Shown here: in pieces, positions 62,477 to 64,000 of the stretch
Layout: every line of letters starts with the position of its first letter
How positions within the stretch are numbered: position 1 is the first letter of the stretch
NCBI GenBank assembly: GCA_046329195.1
Contig: JAXLVB010000002.1
Location: 868,001-932,000, forward strand
Source of the DNA: JAXLVB01 sp046329195
GTDB taxonomy: Bacteria > Bacteroidota > Bacteroidia > Cytophagales > Spirosomataceae
DNA: 64,000 nucleotides
Direction of reading: 5' to 3'
Notes under the pieces: generated by a model
Seen by the model: the letters and a program-made list of their open reading frames with translations, nothing else
The model's database searches: none
Told to the model about the DNA's origin: nothing
Made by a program: the position numbers and the translations under genes

Positions 62477-64000
62477 TTATTTATCCCAGAAAACTTTGGT
62501 AGTTAGGTTATCTGCCCCCCCAATGCTGACGACCGCTTCTTGGTAGTTCTTATTATTTCTTGAGTTTTCTTCATTGGGGTAAGCAAATCGTCTCACAAAA
62601 CCACCTTGCAAATTGTTGTTATAATTGTTTGATTGAAGCGTAGGAAAGTTGCTTCTTCTAAAATTTGCGAATGCCTCCCCGCCATTCCCCAAACTGGCTA
62701 TCCAGTATTGAGTATTGATTTTTTCAAGAGCCTTATCCGTTGAAAAGGCAATAGCCGGACGATTCAAATAAGCGTTTTGGGCTGTTGCTGAGATAGCAGG
62801 GTTAGGTACATTAGGATAGAGCGAATACTCATCCATAGAGGCTTTAACGCCAGCGTCATAGTATTCTTTGGCAGTTAGACCACCAGTGAGCCAACCTCTG
62901 AATGCTGCTTCTGCCAATAGTAACTTAGTTTGTGCATTTGTAATATGGAAAACTGGGGCAATAGCACTTCCAAAAACCGTATAATTAAGTTGCGAGTAGT
63001 TCTGTCCCGTACCTTTGGTGCCACGATAATCAGCATATTTTAAGACACTTGTTTGGTCATAGCCAATTGGAAAACCGAATTGGTTGGCGGCTGTGGTGTC
63101 GGGTGTAAGTGCTAATACTTGATTGGGGTCTGAATATTTCCCCGAGATGTACTTCATTCGAGGATCTGAAGTTGATTTTAACTGATTGACAAAAGGTTCT
63201 GCCAAATAGTAAAAATAGGGATTGGTACCCCGAGGGCCAGCATTGAGAGGGTTTACATACGTAGCGTTGTATTGAATATACACGTTGTCGGCATTAGCGT
63301 CAATTACTCCACCTGAAAAAGCCTCTTGCACAATTTTTTTCGCCTTGGCTTCATCGAGTTTTGAATAGCGCATTCCCAAACGCAACAAAAGGGCATTACC
63401 CAATTTCTTCCATTTACCGATCTGAACTACGGCGGATGCCGATGTCCCAAAAAACATATCTTCCTTAACAGCATCTTTGGCTCCGTCCAAGGCAGCCGTA
63501 GCATTTTTGATTTCATTGTAGAGGTCTTCATAAATAACGGCACTTTTGTCGTATTTAGGGTAAAATATGGCATCAAGATATGCTTTACCTGCTTCTGAGT
63601 AAGGCACATCGCCATACGTATCTACCAACCCCATAAAAACATAGGCTTTCCAAATTCTTGCCATGTTGTACAGATTACTCTTGCTTGCATCAGACTTGGT
63701 TAAGCTCAAGATTTGAGTCAATAATTTGATGGGGTTATTATACGAATCATTCCAACGAGGTACATTGAAGTTATTGTTGTCTTCGTTAAAATTAAACCCA
63801 GCGGTAGCACCTGTATTATACGCATTAACAAATTGCTGAACTACGGTTTGTTCGCCTTCCCACGTACCAGCATGTGTTAGGCGTTGGGCGTTAGAAAACA
63901 ACAGACCGGGATTGATCGAGTTGATAGCATAAGGATTGGTATTTATTTCAACAAAACCTTTGTCGCAACTTGAAGCGATGGCTATAAAAGCACAAGCGAC
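62477..64000 (-). CDS. SusD-like outer-membrane lipoprotein, 5' end outside window
   Basis: The frame runs from the stop at 62477 to the window edge, giving at least 507 residues. The first visible residues include a hydrophobic signal core and lipobox (ACAFIAIASSCDKGF). INTNPYAINSINPGLLFSNAQR and the following helices are typical of the SusD_2-type family. A shorter start at TTG 63901 would drop the lipoprotein signal and is not credible. A SusC partner should lie beyond 64000. Confidence 0.88.
   Translation of the reverse strand, partial: VACAFIAIASSCDKGFVEINTNPYAINSINPGLLFSNAQRLTHAGTWEGEQTVVQQFVNAYNTGATAGFNFNEDNNNFNVPRWNDSYNNPIKLLTQILSLTKSDASKSNLYNMARIWKAYVFMGLVDTYGDVPYSEAGKAYLDAIFYPKYDKSAVIYEDLYNEIKNATAALDGAKDAVKEDMFFGTSASAVVQIGKWKKLGNALLLRLGMRYSKLDEAKAKKIVQEAFSGGVIDANADNVYIQYNATYVNPLNAGPRGTNPYFYYLAEPFVNQLKSTSDPRMKYISGKYSDPNQVLALTPDTTAANQFGFPIGYDQTSVLKYADYRGTKGTGQNYSQLNYTVFGSAIAPVFHITNAQTKLLLAEAAFRGWLTGGLTAKEYYDAGVKASMDEYSLYPNVPNPAISATAQNAYLNRPAIAFSTDKALEKINTQYWIASLGNGGEAFANFRRSNFPTLQSNNYNNNLQGGFVRRFAYPNEENSRNNKNYQEAVVSIGGADNLTTKVFWDK

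Noticed and set aside
1..64000. tRNA, rRNA genes and CRISPR arrays
   Set aside because: No tRNA-like T-loop and acceptor arrangements, rRNA segments or regularly spaced repeats were seen in the intergenic regions on reading.

Overview
The window looks like a chromosomal segment of a free-living, polysaccharide-degrading member of the Bacteroidota, most likely a Cytophagales-type bacterium. The evidence is three SusC/SusD-type outer-membrane uptake loci (one cut by the window end), lipobox SusD proteins, many TAnnTTTG boxes (the Bacteroidota -7 promoter element) upstream of genes, A-rich leaders with weak Shine-Dalgarno signals, and several non-ATG starts. I saw no insertion sequence, prophage, CRISPR array, tRNA or rRNA gene.

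Layout. 1-7.7 kb is housekeeping: aconitase, hemN with an FNR-like site, topA, a Sir2 deacylase and two cold-shock-domain genes. 8.2-8.9 kb is a gene-poor stretch with decayed coding remnants. 8.9-10.4 kb is an ArsR / SRPBCC / DUF4256 operon with a clear promoter and twin operators. 10.4-12.3 kb has a membrane desaturase that closely resembles eukaryotic dihydroceramide delta-4 desaturases, downstream of a secreted PLC-like phosphodiesterase. dnaK, a DUF937-like protein and a NuiA-like nuclease inhibitor follow.

15.9-29.1 kb is the most distinctive part: two consecutive, co-oriented modules, each SusC - SusD - myo-inositol oxygenase (MIOX), with a LacI-family regulator at the head. Near-identical LacI-type palindromes precede both SusC genes. 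The two MIOX genes are identical over about 823 bp apart from one base, yet differ at many silent positions in the last 41 bp of the coding region, which looks like gene conversion rather than simple recent duplication. The modules plausibly import an inositol-containing compound and convert inositol to glucuronate.

29.2-42.4 kb is mixed: rplT/rpmI without infC next to them, TetR, a Baeyer-Villiger-type monooxygenase, a subtilase, a TonB receptor, a Tat-exported flavoprotein divergent from an MFS carrier, and an AraC regulator. 42.7-51.3 kb is a beta-mannan operon divergent from that AraC gene: GH26 mannanase, Na+ symporter, GH130 mannosylglucose phosphorylase, cellobiose/mannobiose 2-epimerase, GH5 and an acetylesterase. 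These reproduce the known epimerase-phosphorylase mannan pathway, without any SusC/SusD pair. 51.5-64 kb holds two aldo/keto reductases, a GH31 enzyme, a TonB-type barrel protein, a GH10 xylanase, and an exported enolase-superfamily dehydratase paired with an exported RraA-like aldolase. It ends in a SusD-like gene that runs off the window.
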